DNA from: a virus
DNA: 23,974 bases
Strand: one strand, 5' to 3'
Virus record (IMG/VR): IMGVR_UViG_3300032242_000812
Location: 1-23,974 of that record
Part shown: piece after piece, positions 3,325 through 13,218 of the stretch
How the letters are laid out: each line of letters begins with the position of its first letter
How positions within the stretch are numbered: the first letter of the stretch is position 1
Position numbers and translations under genes: made by a program
The notes under the pieces: generated by a model
What the model saw: the letters and a program-made list of their open reading frames with translations, nothing else
Told to the model about the DNA's origin: nothing
Database searches by the model: none

Positions 3325-5244
3325 TTGGCCAAGCCACAGAGCAATACCTACAAGTTGGCCGAAGGGGCCACGCTCTCAGCCCCTGAGGCAAAGAAGCGCA
3401 TTCTCGCGCTCATTGAAGAAGGCGTCACGGTTGAGGACTCATGTCGCGCCGTAGGCAAGTCAGTCAAGTCTTACGAGTACTACCGCTCTAGTGACCCGCA
3501 GTTCAAACAAGCCATTGACCTTGCCAGGGTAATTAAGAAGCGAGCAGGCAAAGTATCTGATGAAGACAAGGATATTTCTTTTGAGGACTTCAGAGCCAAA
3601 TACCTAAGCAGCCAGACCTTCCCACACCAGAGAAACATTATCTCTCTCTTGGAAGAAGGGCAGCCTGCCTGGCTGCACCCTAATATGATATTTGAGCAGG
3701 GCTTTAAGAACTACGTGCTCTGCAACATGCCTCCTGAGCATGCCAAGTCTATGACAGTCAGCATTGACTATGTGACCTATAGGATAGTCACAGACCCAAA
3801 TGTAAGAATTAAGTTGGTGTCCAAGACAGCCACGATGGCCAAGGAGTTCCTTTATGCCGTCAAGCAAAGACTCACCTCACCACAGTACGCAGAACTCCAG
3901 CGTCGTTACGCTCCAGTTGAAGGCTTTAAGGCTACTGCCGAAAAGTGGACACAGGACGCTATTTACATCGAACGCGACTCAGGTGAAAAAGACCCTACCC
4001 TCCAGGCTCTTGGTATTGGTGGTCAGATTTACGGTGCTCGTGCTGACCTTATTATTCTTGATGACTGCGTTACCCTGGCTAATGCTAATGAGTATGAGAA
4101 ACAGATTCGCTGGATTCAGCAAGAAGTCTTAACCCGTGTCGGCCCTACAGGCAAGATTCTAGTAGTTGGTACACGCGTTGACCCATTAGACCTTTACCGT
4201 GAGATGCGTAACCCAGACCGCTACCCTGAAGGGGTATCGCCCTGGACCTACCTCGCAATGCCAGCCGTCCTAGAGTTTGCCGATGAGGCCAAGGACTGGC
4301 AGACATTATGGCCCAAGTCAGACCGTCCCTGGAATGGGGATGAGGTCGAAGCAGATGCCGATGGACTCTACCCTCGCTGGGATGGGCACAACCTTAAACG
4401 CCGTCGCGGTGTCCTAGACCCAAAGACCTGGGCTATGGTTTACCAGCAGCAAGATGTTGAGTCAACAGCCATCTTTGCTCCTGAAGCCGTTCGAGGTTCA
4501 GTCAACAGTCTACGCCAAGTCGGCCCAATTAACAAGGGCGTACCTGGCCACCCAGACCTGCAAGACCAATACGTTGTTTGCTCTATGGACCCAGCCATGT
4601 CGGGAGATACATTCTCCACCGTGCTCGCTGGTGACAAGACTACAGGCAAGCGTTACCTGCTTGACGCATCACGCATGCCAGCACCTACACCGCAGGCTAT
4701 CCGTGACCTTATCTTCAGTTGGACTGAGAAGTACCACCCAAAGGTATGGGTAATTGAGAAGAACGCTTTCCAGTTGTTCCTTACCCAAGACGAACAGATT
4801 AACAAGTTTCTTGCTACACGAGGCATCCGCCTTGTTCAGCATTACACAGGTGGCAATAAGATGGACGCCGAGTTTGGTGTTGCATCTATGTCAGCCCTCT
4901 TCGGCAACCTGGACAATCAGGGTAAGCACATCAAAGGTACAAACCTTTTGGAATTACCACGCACTGACAACGAACACGTCAAGGCTCTAGTCGAGCAATT
5001 GATTACGTGGTCAGCAGGAACTAAAGGCAAGCAGGATGGACCAATGTCCCTCTGGTTTGCTGAGACTCAGATGAGAGATTACATCAACTCAATGGGTGCA
5101 TACGGTGGAAGTTTTGTTAAGAACAAATACGCCACACGCGGAGACATCGCTCGCCGCAAAGTAGTAAACCTAGAAGAGTACGCAAAGATGCAAGAACAAC
5201 TAGCAGTTAACGGAGGCACATTCTATGGCCATGGATATAGATGA
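3325..5244 (+). CDS. terL: Terminase large subunit
   Basis: This is the DNA-packaging motor and headful or cos nuclease, 639 residues. After a helix-turn-helix-like N-terminus (about residues 19-65, EAKKRILALIEEGVTVEDSC onwards) comes the ATPase: a Walker-A-like PPEHAKS (136-142), Walker B LIILDD (242-247) and a GTR coupling motif (282-284). The RNase H-like nuclease follows with acidic residues in SMDP (Asp422) and VIEKN (Glu478) and a later Asp. The usual Gly before the Walker Lys is Ala here. The start is TTG: an in-frame stop lies at 3304-3306, no ATG or GTG intervenes, and AGAGG stands 7 bases before it. The end overlaps the portal gene by 20 bases. No separate small subunit gene is seen in this window, and the N-terminal module may take its place. 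Confidence 0.93.
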   Translation: MAKPQSNTYKLAEGATLSAPEAKKRILALIEEGVTVEDSCRAVGKSVKSYEYYRSSDPQFKQAIDLARVIKKRAGKVSDEDKDISFEDFRAKYLSSQTFPHQRNIISLLEEGQPAWLHPNMIFEQGFKNYVLCNMPPEHAKSMTVSIDYVTYRIVTDPNVRIKLVSKTATMAKEFLYAVKQRLTSPQYAELQRRYAPVEGFKATAEKWTQDAIYIERDSGEKDPTLQALGIGGQIYGARADLIILDDCVTLANANEYEKQIRWIQQEVLTRVGPTGKILVVGTRVDPLDLYREMRNPDRYPEGVSPWTYLAMPAVLEFADEAKDWQTLWPKSDRPWNGDEVEADADGLYPRWDGHNLKRRRGVLDPKTWAMVYQQQDVESTAIFAPEAVRGSVNSLRQVGPINKGVPGHPDLQDQYVVCSMDPAMSGDTFSTVLAGDKTTGKRYLLDASRMPAPTPQAIRDLIFSWTEKYHPKVWVIEKNAFQLFLTQDEQINKFLATRGIRLVQHYTGGNKMDAEFGVASMSALFGNLDNQGKHIKGTNLLELPRTDNEHVKALVEQLITWSAGTKGKQDGPMSLWFAETQMRDYINSMGAYGGSFVKNKYATRGDIARRKVVNLEEYAKMQEQLAVNGGTFYGHGYR

Positions 5245-7066
5245 CTTGGGGACTAAGGTCCGCAAGTTGCGTGACCATTACCACCAACGCGATGCTCGCT
5301 GGGCTGACCTCCTTTCTATTCGCCAGGGTAACATCCAGCAGGTATTCCCAGGAATGTTCTCTGATGAGTTTCCTAAGCCAATGGTTGCCAACTTCATTGA
5401 CATCGCAGCACGCGACGTCGCAGAAGTAATCGCACCACTTCCAGCATTTAACTGCGATACCACAGACTCAATCTCTGACCGTGCACGTCGTCGTGCCGAT
5501 AAGCGCACAATGATTGCCTCTGGCTACCGCGACTCTTGCAACCTTCAGACCCAGATGTACACAGGTGCTGACCGCTATGTAACTTATGGCATGCTTGCGT
5601 TTGTTGTTGAGCCTGACTTTGAAAACAAGCGCCCAATGATTCGCATTGACAATCCAATTGGTGCATACCCAGAGTATGACCGCTTTAACAAGTTGCTCTC
5701 TTACACACGTCGCTACACAAAGACAGTCCGTGAACTTTGCAATGATTTCCCTGAGCATGAGCCAGTCATCCGTGGCCCATATGAGAATCGCAACTCAGAG
5801 CGTATGCTTGAACTCTTCCGCTATGTTGACAAGGAAGAAACAATCCTCTTTATCCCTGAGCGCAAGAACCTAGTTCTTGACCGTGCGAAGAATCTTATTG
5901 GTGAGATTCCAGTAGTTATTGCTACACGCCCAGGTATTGACTCTGATGAGAACCAACGTGGTCAGTTCGATGACATCATGTGGGTTCAGGTTGCACGCTC
6001 ACGCTTTGCAACTCTCCAGTTAGAAGCAGCACAAAAGTCAGTACAGGCTCCATTTGCACTACCTGCAGATGTTAACGTACTTGAGATTGGCCCAGACGCA
6101 ACTATCCGCTCTGCACAGCCAGAAAAGATTCGTCGTGTTGACCTTAACATTCCTAGCGGAATCTTCCAAGAGTCAGCATTACTTGACCAGGAATTGCGTG
6201 TTGGTTCACGTTATCCTCAGGGCCGCTTAGGTCAGCAGTCAGGTTCTATCGTTACTGGCCGTGGCGTAGAAGCCCTCATGGGTGGATTTGATACACAGGT
6301 CAAGACAGCACAGGCAGTATTTGCTGAGGCATTTAGACACGTAATGCGTCTTATGTTCCTCACAGATGAAAAACTATTTGGTGATGTAACCAAGGAAGTA
6401 CGTGGCGTAAATGCTGGTGCTCCTTACGAAATCACATACACACCTAGCAAGGATATTGCTGGGGACCATTGGTGCGATGTTCAGTACGGCCTCATGGCTG
6501 GACTTGACCCAAACCGTGCTCTTGTCTTTGGACTACAAGCACGTGGCGATAAGTTAATCTCACGTGACTTCTTACGTCGTCAGATGCCATGGGAAATGAA
6601 CGTTACTATGGAAGAAGAGAAAGTCGAAGTAGAACAACTACGCGACGCTCTTATCCAGGCAGTTTCAGGCTATGCACAAGCGCTACCAGCAATGGTTGCA
6701 CAGGGTCAGGACCCATCTCAGATTCTTAAAGCAATGGCGACAATTATTAACGGGCGCCAAGAAGGTAAGCCGATTGAAGATACAATCGCTGAAGCCTTTG
6801 CCCCTACGCCTCCTCCAGAATCCCCAGCAGGTGCAGCCCCTGAAGAAGCACAAGGTGCTCCAGGCGAGGCTCCCACTGGGGTTCCTGGTCAAGAAGGACA
6901 ATTACCTCAAGGCCTAGAAGCATCAGGCCGTATGCAAGGTGTTGCTCCAGGACAAGAAGGTCAGGCCCCAGGTGGCCGACCAGCACTGCAGACATTACTT
7001 GCAGGACTATCATCTTCTGGCGCCGCGCAGATGTCTGCGGCAACCGTCAGAAGGAATCCAATCTAA
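5225..7066 (+). CDS. Portal protein
   Basis: A 613-residue protein directly after terL, with the length and layout of a portal: an N-terminal region of aromatic and helical segments (GNIQQVFPGMFSDEFPKPMV), a wing region with strands (PMIRIDNPIGAYPEYD), a long central helix region (WVQVARSRFATLQLEAAQKS) and a helical C-terminal part ending in a Gln-, Gly- and Pro-rich tail from about residue 520. Portals form the dodecameric ring at the head vertex through which DNA enters. GGAGG lies 8 bases before the ATG, inside terL. A second in-frame ATG two codons later is possible. Position and overlap with terL support the call more than any single motif does. Confidence 0.85.
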   Translation: MAMDIDDLGTKVRKLRDHYHQRDARWADLLSIRQGNIQQVFPGMFSDEFPKPMVANFIDIAARDVAEVIAPLPAFNCDTTDSISDRARRRADKRTMIASGYRDSCNLQTQMYTGADRYVTYGMLAFVVEPDFENKRPMIRIDNPIGAYPEYDRFNKLLSYTRRYTKTVRELCNDFPEHEPVIRGPYENRNSERMLELFRYVDKEETILFIPERKNLVLDRAKNLIGEIPVVIATRPGIDSDENQRGQFDDIMWVQVARSRFATLQLEAAQKSVQAPFALPADVNVLEIGPDATIRSAQPEKIRRVDLNIPSGIFQESALLDQELRVGSRYPQGRLGQQSGSIVTGRGVEALMGGFDTQVKTAQAVFAEAFRHVMRLMFLTDEKLFGDVTKEVRGVNAGAPYEITYTPSKDIAGDHWCDVQYGLMAGLDPNRALVFGLQARGDKLISRDFLRRQMPWEMNVTMEEEKVEVEQLRDALIQAVSGYAQALPAMVAQGQDPSQILKAMATIINGRQEGKPIEDTIAEAFAPTPPPESPAGAAPEEAQGAPGEAPTGVPGQEGQLPQGLEASGRMQGVAPGQEGQAPGGRPALQTLLAGLSSSGAAQMSAATVRRNPI

Positions 7067-7080
7067 GCGCACTTGGATTC
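7054..7080 (+). other. Hairpin across the portal stop codon
   Basis: GAATCCAA (7054-7061) and TTGGATTC (7073-7080) form a perfect 8-bp stem with an 11-base loop containing the stop. No T-run follows. It may protect or process the RNA between the portal and the next gene. Confidence 0.4.
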
Positions 7081-7106
7081 TAAACTAATCCCTATAGGAG
7101 AATAAA

Positions 7107-7313
7107 ATGGCAACAATGAAAACATCACTAACAAGTAGTGTTCCAAAGCCTGCAAATCAGGGCGGACACCGTGCATCAGCAGAGACAGTACAGAAGACAA
7201 AGATTCAGCCAAAGCGTGGACCAGAAGGCACAGGAATGTCAAGCATTCTTTATACAAAGCAGCCTGCAGGTACAAAGGGCGTCGGCACCACTGCTGGAAA
7301 GCCAATGAAGTAA
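7107..7313 (+). CDS. Small basic protein, 68 aa
   Basis: A 68-residue Lys-, Gly- and Thr-rich protein beginning MATMKTSLTSSVPKPANQGG, probably disordered and positively charged, with no Cys and no hydrophobic core. TAGGAG stands 6 bases before the ATG. It lies between the portal and a small helical protein, in a block of virion-assembly genes. The charge suggests DNA or RNA contact inside the head, but that is inference. No family is recognised. Confidence 0.7.
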   Translation: MATMKTSLTSSVPKPANQGGHRASAETVQKTKIQPKRGPEGTGMSSILYTKQPAGTKGVGTTAGKPMK

Positions 7314-7317
7314 ATAT

Positions 7318-7536
7318 ATGAATGACAGCGAACAGGGCAAGGAGCCAACGCGGGTAACCAAGTTTGACGTCTTTGCCTTGTTTGCAAGTCTAGCGTCGGA
7401 CATAGCAGTTGATATCGCACAGGCTTTGAACGCAGCCAGCGAAATGCTGCAGACGCACGCAAATTTCGTAGAAGAGTCACAAACCTTCCACGAGTATGCC
7501 GCCCGAACCATTGAGACACTACAAGAAGGAGAATAG
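7318..7536 (+). CDS. Small helical protein, 72 aa
   Basis: A 72-residue protein, mainly helical from residue 15 on (TKFDVFALFASLASDIAVDI then a long Ala-, Glu- and Gln-rich helix). The heptad-like pattern suggests a coiled coil or helical hairpin. The hydrophobic part (FALFASLASDIAV) is broken by Asp, so a membrane span is unlikely. It starts 4 bases after the previous stop without a strong ribosome site, which suggests coupling, and is followed after 2 bases by the next gene. A small assembly or virion protein is likely; I do not recognise a family. Confidence 0.7.
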   Translation: MNDSEQGKEPTRVTKFDVFALFASLASDIAVDIAQALNAASEMLQTHANFVEESQTFHEYAARTIETLQEGE

Positions 7537-7538
7537 TT

Positions 7539-8039
7539 ATGGCTACACCTGCTAAACCAGGCACAACACCATCTCTCCCAGGTGCTATGAGCACACGAAC
7601 CGATGGCGGACCAGCATCAAAGCAAGCAATCCGTTATGCAGCAGGAGAACCTGGCGCTGAAGATTTTGTAAACTTACAACGTCAAGCAGCACTAGCCAAG
7701 ACTCCAGGAGCAAAAGGGATGACACCATCACAAGTAGCACAGGCTGCCTCACAAAGTGGGCAGCAATCCGCAATGCCACAGATGGGTCAAAGTCCACAAG
7801 CAATTCCCCTTGATGTCCCATCTCAGTTCCCAAATGAGCCTGTAACTAACGGCTCTCCTTCGGGGCCAGGTGCAGGACCAGAAGCACTCATCCTTCCCAA
7901 GCCAACTGACCAGCGTCAGCAAGAAGTTAGCGCTTTAGTATCGCGTTACTTGCCAGACCTTCAGGCTGCAACAAACATCCCTGGTGTTCCCGACTCATAC
8001 AGAAAGTTTGTTAATTACTTATCTAAGCAGGCACGATGA
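7539..8039 (+). CDS. Gln/Pro-rich structural-block protein, 166 aa
   Basis: A 166-residue protein with a low-complexity first part rich in Pro, Gln, Ala and Ser (about 1-115) and a short ordered C-terminus (QQEVSALVSRYLPDLQAATN, ending YRKFVNYLSKQAR). AGAAGGAG lies 8 bases before the ATG. The stop overlaps the next start as ATGA. Similar composition in the portal tail and in the proteins downstream suggests a shared role in the virion interior or in assembly. No enzymatic motif is seen. Confidence 0.75.
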   Translation: MATPAKPGTTPSLPGAMSTRTDGGPASKQAIRYAAGEPGAEDFVNLQRQAALAKTPGAKGMTPSQVAQAASQSGQQSAMPQMGQSPQAIPLDVPSQFPNEPVTNGSPSGPGAGPEALILPKPTDQRQQEVSALVSRYLPDLQAATNIPGVPDSYRKFVNYLSKQAR

Positions 8040-8254
8040 CTCAGTGGCAAGAAGGCACAATCTTTGACAACATTGATAAGTTTGCTAATAGCCTGGGTTA
8101 TGAAAATGCAGGAGTAGCAATTCCTCTTGCCATGGTTCCTTGGCAATCAACAGATGATAGAGATTCATTTATTCGTGCGCTTACCGATACAGACCCTGCA
8201 GGTGGTGACGGTAATTTATTTTCTAATATTATGAAGAAAGGTGGGGCTAAGTAA
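8036..8254 (+). CDS. Small protein, 72 aa
   Basis: A 72-residue protein beginning MTQWQEGTIFDNIDKFANSLG, mixed in composition, with an internal Pro- and Trp-containing segment (IPLAMVPWQSTDDRDSFIRA) and a Gly-rich end. It is joined by overlaps on both sides (ATGA before, TAATG after) to the 166-residue protein and the 1654-residue protein, so its amount is probably tied to theirs. A chaperone or partner of the giant protein is one possibility. No family is recognised. Confidence 0.7.
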   Translation: MTQWQEGTIFDNIDKFANSLGYENAGVAIPLAMVPWQSTDDRDSFIRALTDTDPAGGDGNLFSNIMKKGGAK

Positions 8255-11200
8255 TGTCACTTTGGTCAAATATTCTTGATGATATTAAAGGCATTGTCTC
8301 ACCATTCGTTGGCGGAGTTGCATCTGCTGGTTCTAATATTGGCGCACAGCAAGTTGCTGGTACTCAAGCACCTCAAACGGTACAGGCTTTACAGGGTCAA
8401 GCACAGCAGGCTATTGCCAAGGCTGGAATAAAGCCAATTGGCCAGGGAAGTTCTTCAGATTTACTCCTTGCTGCTGCAAAGCCAGTAGGAGATGTAATTT
8501 CTTCAGCAGTAACACGTCCAATTTCTACACTTGGATTACTTGCTGATAAGAATATTAGTGATATTGGTCTTTCTGATATTAAGAAAGCGTATGACCGCTC
8601 TGCGAAAGTATCACCTTTTCAGGCTATTACGCAGACAAGCATTTTTCAGGATTCAGTATTTGGTCAACTATCTGACCGTCTTCTTAAAGAAGGTGGCATC
8701 AATCTCCAAAAGGTAAACCTTTGGGATGACAAAGATATCAAAAAGAACTTTGTTGACAACCCAGTAGGTAAATGGTTTACTGGTACTGGAGATTTTGTCC
8801 TTAGCAATGTAGCCCTTGGTGGAGTAACTGGCCTTGCAAAAAGCGCCATCGGTAGCGCAGTTAAAGTGACAAACCTTACCACCTCAATAACATCTGAGGC
8901 AGACCTTGCTAAATTAGATGCACTTGCAGACTCGCACATTACACATGTCCAGTCTAAACAGATGATGGGTACACCTACAGTTTTTGGTTCAGATGTACAG
9001 CAATTGGCTGATACAAAAGACATGAACCTTATTGTTAATAAGGTACGTGATTATTCTAATAATGAAGCACTTCCTTCTCTCATCCAAAAGGCAACAAACC
9101 CTACAGTTGTAAAGAATCTTATTCTTGCTGACAAGGGTTACATGCCAGCCATTGAGGCTCTTGGCAATACAGCACCACATGACTTGTGGGCTCTCAATGA
9201 TACTAACTCATTCATCGCTGGCAATGTAGCAGCAAGTGGCAAGTTGCCAGTATTTGAAGGCGATGCACTTGCTCGTACGAGGGCTGCATTTGATTCAGCA
9301 ATCGCTGAAAGTCCAGCACACAAAGAAATTTATGATGCCTTTATGACTCCTGGCGGAGACATGAAGATGCTTGGTAACTCATATAAGCCAGTTGACCCTA
9401 AGTTTTTTGGCGATACAATTGGTAAACTTAATACACGTCTTGACGAACTTAAGGCCGCTTCCACAACCCGTGACTTTAACGGCATTGGTGGTTCAGCAGA
9501 AACTATCCTTGGTACTGGCCTTAAGGGCCCAGTAACCAGACTTATTCGTTTTGTTGGAACATCAAAGCCTCGTGGTTATATTACATTTTCTGGTGCTCGT
9601 CCATGGGATGGTGTTGACGAGATTAACTCTATGTTTGATGACATTCGTACTTTCTCTAGTGGTGAAACACCAATTCACATTGGCTATGAAGAAGTCAATG
9701 GAACTGTAATTCCTACTAAAATTCCAGCAGCAGAATACCGCAACAAGGTAATCCAGGAATTTATGGATGCCCCAAATCCATCAGCAAAGGCTGCTGTTAT
9801 TGATGCGCTTGATAAGCAACTTGGTTTTGATTTGGGCCGTACACTTGGTTTTTACAACAAAGATGAGATGCAGGCTTTCGTAAACTCAGCACGTGATAAA
9901 ATGGTCCAGACACATAATAGTTTATCTCGTGATGGATTTGCTTTTGATGCTTCTGGAAACCGCATCGTTGTTGACCCGCAAACACAGCGTCAGTTAGCCG
10001 ACTCTGTACCCATGCTCCCTTGGGGTAAAATTGAACGCGATATGCTTACGCAAAAGAAAACATTTGGTGTGCTCACTGAAGCAACACCTGGCGTAGCGCA
10101 TAGCGCATTTGAAGGAATGAACAAGTTATTCTCCATGAGCGTACTTGGCCGCCCTGCGTACATACCAAAAAACAGCATTGTTGAGCCACTGACTGCATCA
10201 TTTTTATCAATGGGTACAAAGTATGCTGAAGATAGCGTTGGCACAGCAGCCTCTAACTTTATTAAAAATAATAAAAACAGAATTATTACTGGTGCGACTA
10301 AAGTTGGCGATAGACTTGGGGCAACAAAACTCAAGGCAATCAACCAAGAACTAGATAACGTATTCAACCGTTATGCTGAGGCAACAGACCATCTTGATAC
10401 AGTTCTTGCTGAGCACGAAGATGCTTTCAACACAGACAAACTTTCCCCTGCTGCAAAGGCAGAACACGCTGAAACAATCAAGGCAAACCTAAGAGAAGCG
10501 CAAAGTCTTGTCAACCGTATTGAAGCAGAGGTTGATATGGCCGCTAAGAACTATGGCGTTGTTGAGCGTGTACCATCAGTTGCTGGCCTTAAGCGTCGCA
10601 TTGAGTTCCTCAGCAGCCAGGCTGGTGTTGCTGGAAACTATGGCTCAGAAATTAATTCAGCCAAAGTACTCTTACAGAAAGCAATTGGAAATATTACAAC
10701 TCTTTCACCAGATATTGCAGAGCGCAATTTGGCTGTAGAAAAGGCATGGAAAGTTCTTGACAATGTAGCCGCTAAGAGCGGCACTTCTCTTAAAGAGCAG
10801 GCAGATTACCTTGCTCAACGTGAGGCAAATAAACAGCGTTTTTATGGCTCTAATGAACCACGCGTAATTCCTATTGGCGGACAAAATATTACAGTTGAGT
10901 CTTTGTTTGACCCAAACAAATTTGGTGAAGCACTTCGCAGTGAATTTTCGAATGAAGACACGCAGGAACTCAACTTTATGGGAGAACTTCGTACAGGTTC
11001 AAAAGTAGGGTTATTGGCCCGTAAGGGTCCAACAGGTGTTGTTGATGTAAACAACCCAATCTACTTTGAGGAACTTGCCTACGTTGTCAATCGCCAGATG
11101 CGCGGGGACCCGCTTGTAGATAAAGTCCTTAATGGTGTATCTGACCAGGCTATTTTTGACTGGGCTAAGACTCGTGAAGGTGTAACCTACATGCGTCAAT

Positions 11201-13218
11201 TTGGGCTTGAGTCTCCAGCAGACATGACATCAATCATCCATGACCGCATTAACTTTGTTAAGCGCTACCTGCCAGATGATGCCGCTCGCGCATATGCTAC
11301 TAAAGGTGATGTAACTTCCGTAGGCTTGCAAAAGTTTCTTGCCGATAAGACAAGTATACTTTCGCCAATCCACCCATTAGATATTGACTACCCATCAGCA
11401 GCAACACTTGGTAAATTAAATGTAGCATCTGAGAAGATTCAGGGCGTTATGAATAACGCTTGGAAGTACCTTGCTTCTGCTGAAAATCCATACCGTTGGG
11501 TATATGCCGATAAGAAATTTTTTGGTATTATTGAAAAGAAGTTAAACATACTTGACCAACAAGGAGCATTAACTTCTGAATCCGCAAATGCTTTGCGCCA
11601 GGCTTCTTACCGTGAGGCTCTTGATGAAGCAAGCAAAGTTTTCTATAATATCCGTAGACAGAATCGTGCGCTTTACGCAGCCCGTACAGTAGCAGCATTC
11701 CCATCTGCTTCTGCAAATGCCATGTATCGCTTTGGACGTCTTGCTATTCAGAATCCAGACCGTATGACTAAGTTGCTTTACAACTACAATGAAATGTACA
11801 AAACATTTGGCGTAGATAAAGACGGCAACCCAGTAGCAAATGTTGAAGATGCTGCGTATATTGTCATTCCTGGAACAAAAGAAATGGGTTTGTACAATAG
11901 CCAGGGTGTTCGTCTCAGCGCCAAAGCAGTTGGCTTCCTAGCCAACCTTCCTGGACCATCATGGCTTACTACAATGGCTATTGGCGAGTTTGCTAAATTC
12001 CGCCCAGATAATGCTCAGATTATTAAGAAGATTGTTGATAGCACAATTGGCAATGTTCCTGGTATGGACTACAACAGTTTATTCCCGATGGGCGTTGATT
12101 CTAACGTAGGCTCGAACTTTGTTCCGACTTGGCTTAGCGATGCTAAGAAGTACTTCATGGGCAAGGATTCTAGTGCAGACTTCCTTCAAGTACACCGCAT
12201 GGTTAACGATTACCAGATGACGCAATATGAAATGAACCTTGGCCCTAAGCCAACTATGCAGTCAGTCATGCAGGAAACTAAAGACTGGTTTGGTCAGCGT
12301 GCTTTGTGGCGCTTTGCATCACCATTTGGTATTGCCCCTAAGCAAGACAAGCCAGGACAGTTGTTCCAAGACTATGGAACATTGCTCCTCAAAAAGTTTA
12401 ATGGAGATGCCAATAAGGCTCAAGCAGAAATGCACCAAGTTCTTGGCAGCGCATTTCCAGCAGACCGCTACCTCTATCGTGGTAGCACCAAGTCAGCCTA
12501 CATATCTCAAACAGTCGAAGGCTACGCTCGTATTTGGCAGAATAACTCTGGCCTTGCTAAGCAACTAGAACAACTTGACCCAAAGGCTGTCGGGCTTCTT
12601 ACTGCCGATATTACAGGGGACCCAGACCCACAGGTGCAGAAGTTCCTTGCTAACCCAAGCACAAAACTTCCTGGTGGAACTGTTCTTAATGGACCTGCCC
12701 TATCACCAGAAAAGTATGAAACAAACCTCACCATTAACCGTTCATGGAATGCATATCGTGATGATAAGCAAAAGTTGCTTGATGCGCTTCGTAAGGCAAC
12801 AAACAATCCCAAGGCCCGAGTTGCAGACTATCCTGAGGTTAAGGCTCAGTGGGATGCCCACTTGACTCAGTTGGCAAAGTACAGCCCAGAATGGTGGGAT
12901 GAGTACCAGAAGTCAGCCAATGGCGATAACTCATACACTATGGCTAAGGGCTTGCAGGACATTATCAGTAACCAAAATTTCATGACTAAAAATGGTTCTA
13001 ATGATTTTTGGCAACAGGCAAAGACGTTTATTAGTTACCGCAATAAAGTAGTTGCTGCATTGAATAGCCCAGAAGTCAAGGCGGCCAAAGCAACAACTGC
13101 ATTAAAGCAAGCGTGGATTTCTTACTTACAAAATGATACTGCTGGATTGTGGAACCCACAGTTGCAGGAAATCATTGACAGATATTTTGTAAACGATAGT
13201 CTGAAGGGAACAATGTAA
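8254..13218 (+). CDS. Giant internal virion (ejection) protein, 1654 aa
   Basis: A 1654-residue protein without signal peptide, rich in Ala, Lys, Asn and Asp and largely helical. The N-terminus (about 1-110) is Gly-, Ala- and Gln-rich with amphipathic stretches; the middle has long charged helices (about 690-860), and the C-terminal third has aromatic-rich segments such as NAMYRFGRLAIQNPDRMTKL and DYQMTQYEMNLGPKP. I see no lysozyme, transglycosylase, peptidase or polymerase motif. Such length in a capsid block without tape-measure or long-tail genes fits an internal head protein ejected with the DNA, as in podoviruses. A tape measure protein is the alternative, but its place between portal and scaffold argues against it. 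Both ends are TAATG overlaps. Confidence 0.75.
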   Translation: MSLWSNILDDIKGIVSPFVGGVASAGSNIGAQQVAGTQAPQTVQALQGQAQQAIAKAGIKPIGQGSSSDLLLAAAKPVGDVISSAVTRPISTLGLLADKNISDIGLSDIKKAYDRSAKVSPFQAITQTSIFQDSVFGQLSDRLLKEGGINLQKVNLWDDKDIKKNFVDNPVGKWFTGTGDFVLSNVALGGVTGLAKSAIGSAVKVTNLTTSITSEADLAKLDALADSHITHVQSKQMMGTPTVFGSDVQQLADTKDMNLIVNKVRDYSNNEALPSLIQKATNPTVVKNLILADKGYMPAIEALGNTAPHDLWALNDTNSFIAGNVAASGKLPVFEGDALARTRAAFDSAIAESPAHKEIYDAFMTPGGDMKMLGNSYKPVDPKFFGDTIGKLNTRLDELKAASTTRDFNGIGGSAETILGTGLKGPVTRLIRFVGTSKPRGYITFSGARPWDGVDEINSMFDDIRTFSSGETPIHIGYEEVNGTVIPTKIPAAEYRNKVIQEFMDAPNPSAKAAVIDALDKQLGFDLGRTLGFYNKDEMQAFVNSARDKMVQTHNSLSRDGFAFDASGNRIVVDPQTQRQLADSVPMLPWGKIERDMLTQKKTFGVLTEATPGVAHSAFEGMNKLFSMSVLGRPAYIPKNSIVEPLTASFLSMGTKYAEDSVGTAASNFIKNNKNRIITGATKVGDRLGATKLKAINQELDNVFNRYAEATDHLDTVLAEHEDAFNTDKLSPAAKAEHAETIKANLREAQSLVNRIEAEVDMAAKNYGVVERVPSVAGLKRRIEFLSSQAGVAGNYGSEINSAKVLLQKAIGNITTLSPDIAERNLAVEKAWKVLDNVAAKSGTSLKEQADYLAQREANKQRFYGSNEPRVIPIGGQNITVESLFDPNKFGEALRSEFSNEDTQELNFMGELRTGSKVGLLARKGPTGVVDVNNPIYFEELAYVVNRQMRGDPLVDKVLNGVSDQAIFDWAKTREGVTYMRQFGLESPADMTSIIHDRINFVKRYLPDDAARAYATKGDVTSVGLQKFLADKTSILSPIHPLDIDYPSAATLGKLNVASEKIQGVMNNAWKYLASAENPYRWVYADKKFFGIIEKKLNILDQQGALTSESANALRQASYREALDEASKVFYNIRRQNRALYAARTVAAFPSASANAMYRFGRLAIQNPDRMTKLLYNYNEMYKTFGVDKDGNPVANVEDAAYIVIPGTKEMGLYNSQGVRLSAKAVGFLANLPGPSWLTTMAIGEFAKFRPDNAQIIKKIVDSTIGNVPGMDYNSLFPMGVDSNVGSNFVPTWLSDAKKYFMGKDSSADFLQVHRMVNDYQMTQYEMNLGPKPTMQSVMQETKDWFGQRALWRFASPFGIAPKQDKPGQLFQDYGTLLLKKFNGDANKAQAEMHQVLGSAFPADRYLYRGSTKSAYISQTVEGYARIWQNNSGLAKQLEQLDPKAVGLLTADITGDPDPQVQKFLANPSTKLPGGTVLNGPALSPEKYETNLTINRSWNAYRDDKQKLLDALRKATNNPKARVADYPEVKAQWDAHLTQLAKYSPEWWDEYQKSANGDNSYTMAKGLQDIISNQNFMTKNGSNDFWQQAKTFISYRNKVVAALNSPEVKAAKATTALKQAWISYLQNDTAGLWNPQLQEIIDRYFVNDSLKGTM

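Noticed and set aside
3182-3391. 69-codon minus-strand frame overlapping the start of terL
   Set aside because: It lies over the repeat cluster and the start of a certain gene, with no ribosome site and an unlikely composition.
8254-13218. Tape measure protein for a long tail
   Set aside because: It lies between portal and scaffold, no tail tube, tail assembly chaperone or frameshift pair is seen, and an adaptor of short-tailed type occurs downstream. It cannot be fully excluded.
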